From JBFLYZ01 sp040756415 (GTDB lineage Bacteria; Bacteroidota; Bacteroidia; JADZBD01): 16,421 nucleotides of DNA. A model generated the notes under the pieces. The model was not told the DNA's origin. It was given only the letters and a program-made list of their open reading frames with translations, and did not search any database. A program made the position numbers and the translations under genes. Positions 15,349-16,421 of this stretch are shown here, piece by piece (position 1 is the stretch's first letter; every line of letters begins with the position of its first letter). The DNA lies in contig JBFLYZ010000074.1 of assembly GCA_040756415.1 (NCBI GenBank), positions 1-16,421 on the forward strand, in the 5' to 3' direction.

Positions 15349-16059
15349 ATGAATCGGTTTTACGGCATAGTTTTCATGTGTGCCTGCCTGTTGCTTTCCT
15401 GTGTTTCGCAGAAGAAATACAATGAGCAGGTAGCGCTCGTTGCGCAGCACGAAACCCGCATCTACCACCTTAAGCAGGACAGCATAGCCAAGCAGAGGCG
15501 CATCGACAGCCTGGTGAAGGACAGTGCCGAACTGCAGGCGAAGATCGAAGAGCTGAAAAAGACCAGGAACGGCAGCAGCGCTCCCCAGATGGTCTATTAT
15601 AAATCCACCATCAGCGAGGAAAAGGAGTACCAGCTCAAGACCGTGTATATCTATAATATTGCCGTCAATACGGAGTGGGAGGGCAAGTATAAGTCCGGAG
15701 ATTTTGTTGTTGGCGTGCTGGGGAAATCGAAGATCGCGGATGAGCTGAAAAAAGGCCTGGCCAATAAAAAGAAATCATCGCAGAGCTTTGTCATCAAAGA
15801 GTTCGCCTCCATTGCTGAGATAGGGGAGTGCCATATGCTTTTTATATCCAATGGCTTTTATTTCCAGCTTACCGCTATCAAATCCAAGACCAGTAAGTAT
15901 CCTGCGCTTTTGGTATCGGAGGAGGATTTCAGCGGAACCTTATCGCATTTCAACCTGGCGGTTGACGGAGAAGAGATCAAGATGTTCGTGAACAGGGAGG
16001 CTATTAAGAAGGCGCCATTTAAGGTTTCGAAGACATTGTTGAATATGGCGGCTAATTGA
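15349..16059 (+). CDS. Lipoprotein with coiled coil and YfiR-like (DUF4154) domain
   Basis: A 236-residue protein. Residues 1-17 are a lipoprotein signal with lipobox LLSC and lipidated C18; no K-(D/E)2-type surface-export signal follows, so a periplasmic-facing anchor is likely. Residues 20-72 are a charged heptad-rich stretch, probably a coiled coil (DSIAKQRRIDSLVKDSAELQ). Residues about 95-235 resemble the YfiR/DUF4154 fold: YQLKTVYIYNIAVNTEW, VVGVLGKSKIADELKK, the CHMLFIS strand at 161-167, then a strand set ending FNLAVDGEEIKMFVNREAIK and KVSKTLLNMA. In Pseudomonas, YfiR is a periplasmic repressor of the diguanylate cyclase YfiN; in Bacteroidetes, such domains often go with sensor kinases, but none is seen here. 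Function is unknown; the domain call rests on pattern recognition. Confidence 0.7.
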   Translation: MNRFYGIVFMCACLLLSCVSQKKYNEQVALVAQHETRIYHLKQDSIAKQRRIDSLVKDSAELQAKIEELKKTRNGSSAPQMVYYKSTISEEKEYQLKTVYIYNIAVNTEWEGKYKSGDFVVGVLGKSKIADELKKGLANKKKSSQSFVIKEFASIAEIGECHMLFISNGFYFQLTAIKSKTSKYPALLVSEEDFSGTLSHFNLAVDGEEIKMFVNREAIKKAPFKVSKTLLNMAAN

Positions 16060-16063
16060 AAAA

Positions 16064-16100
16064 GTAGGCAGTGGGCAGTAGGCGGTTGGCGGTTGGCAGG
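16064..16100. repeat. Degenerate heptamer repeat GTNGGCR
   Basis: Five consecutive 7-base units, GTAGGCA, GTGGGCA, GTAGGCG, GTTGGCG and GTTGGCA, then GG. It begins four bases after the lipoprotein stop. G-rich tracts of this GGCAGTNGGCAG style are, from memory, common between genes in environmental Bacteroidetes. No gene or clear terminator is seen in the 72 bases between 16059 and the next start. Confidence 0.85.
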
Positions 16101-16131
16101 TAATTAAAGAAGTATGAATTTGTATGAAGGT

Positions 16132-16421
16132 ATGAGAGTTTTAAAATTTCTTTCAATAAATTTATTCATGCTTTCTTGCGGGCAACCAAACGAGTTACTG
16201 GATAAGTCCGAAAGGGAATTCAGAAATGCAGCTGATACAACTACTGTCTATTTGAATGAGGGAGGATATTATACAGATCTGGATTCAGCCTTAAAGGAGC
16301 CTAACGAAGTCATTTGGTTAAATTTGTGGGCCCTTAGCTCGGATAGTTTTCCTAAATGTATATTCACCTTTAAAAATCTGGAAAAATTAGATCTGGATAA
16401 TTTGGGAATTTCTTTCCTTCC
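16132..16421 (+). CDS. Leucine-rich-repeat lipoprotein, 3' part beyond the window
   Basis: An open frame of 96 codons that runs off the window. From ATG 16132 it begins MRVLKFLSINLFMLSCGQPN, a lipoprotein signal with lipobox MLSC and lipidated C16. An in-frame ATG at 16114 is possible, but the shorter start gives the better signal peptide; a TAA at 16105 closes the frame upstream. After a linker (about 17-50), residues 52-96 look like the start of leucine-rich repeats: DSALKEPNEVIWLNLWALSS, then FPKCIFTFKNLEKLDLDN and LGISFL. This matches the xxALKNPxxVxxLxLxxxxLxxFP...LxNLxxLDLxxN pattern of Bacteroidetes LRR proteins, which usually bind proteins. It is more A+T-rich than the genes upstream and probably accessory. 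Total length, later domains and function cannot be seen. Confidence 0.72.
   Translation, partial: MRVLKFLSINLFMLSCGQPNELLDKSEREFRNAADTTTVYLNEGGYYTDLDSALKEPNEVIWLNLWALSSDSFPKCIFTFKNLEKLDLDNLGISFL

Overview
The window is a core-genome segment of a Bacteroidota (Bacteroidetes) chromosome. Four things point there. The RpoB N-terminus (RINFASIKHPIDYPDFLDIQ, then the SFQDFMQ stretch) is of the Bacteroidetes type. The promoter before the tRNA genes matches the Bacteroidetes -33 TTTG / -7 TAnnTTTG form. Genes are preceded by A-rich leaders rather than Shine-Dalgarno sequences. The order xer - hpf - tRNA cluster - tuf - tRNA-Trp - secE - nusG - rplKAJL - rpoBC is one I know from this phylum. Every gene reads on the + strand. 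I cannot place it below phylum from this sequence.

Layout. 36-1257: a XerC/XerD-type tyrosine recombinase and a short hibernation-promoting factor, closed by a Rho-independent terminator (1287-1318). 1354-2131: a promoter, a boxA-like element and four tRNA genes (Thr-UGU, Tyr-GUA, Gly-UCC, Thr-GGU). The Tyr-Gly spacer is unusually busy: it holds two palindromes, a near-perfect partial tandem duplication of the tRNA-Gly leader and 5' half, and a 22-bp perfect palindrome lodged in the D-loop of the broken copy. 2203-3548: EF-Tu, a strong GAAA-capped hairpin and tRNA-Trp, followed by a second, decayed relative of the palindrome. 3621-14930: secE, nusG, rplK, rplA, rplJ, rplL, rpoB (TTG start) and rpoC, with hairpins between rplJ and rplL and between rplL and rpoB. 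A Rho-independent terminator at 14952-14982 ends this block.

15022-16059: a DUF3467 protein and a lipoprotein with a coiled coil and a C-terminal YfiR-like (DUF4154) domain. After a heptamer-repeat tract (16064-16100), a second lipoprotein with leucine-rich repeats begins at about 16132 and runs off the window; it is visibly more A+T-rich than the rest.

Together the central genes supply translation elongation (tRNAs, EF-Tu, L11/L1/L10/L12 stalk proteins), transcription (beta and beta' subunits, NusG) and secretion (SecE), with ribosome hibernation (HPF) alongside. Most of the window is ordinary core machinery. I found no convincing new multi-gene system. The parts most worth a second look are the rearranged tRNA spacer with its dispersed palindromes, the intergenic hairpins, and the two lipoproteins at the right end.
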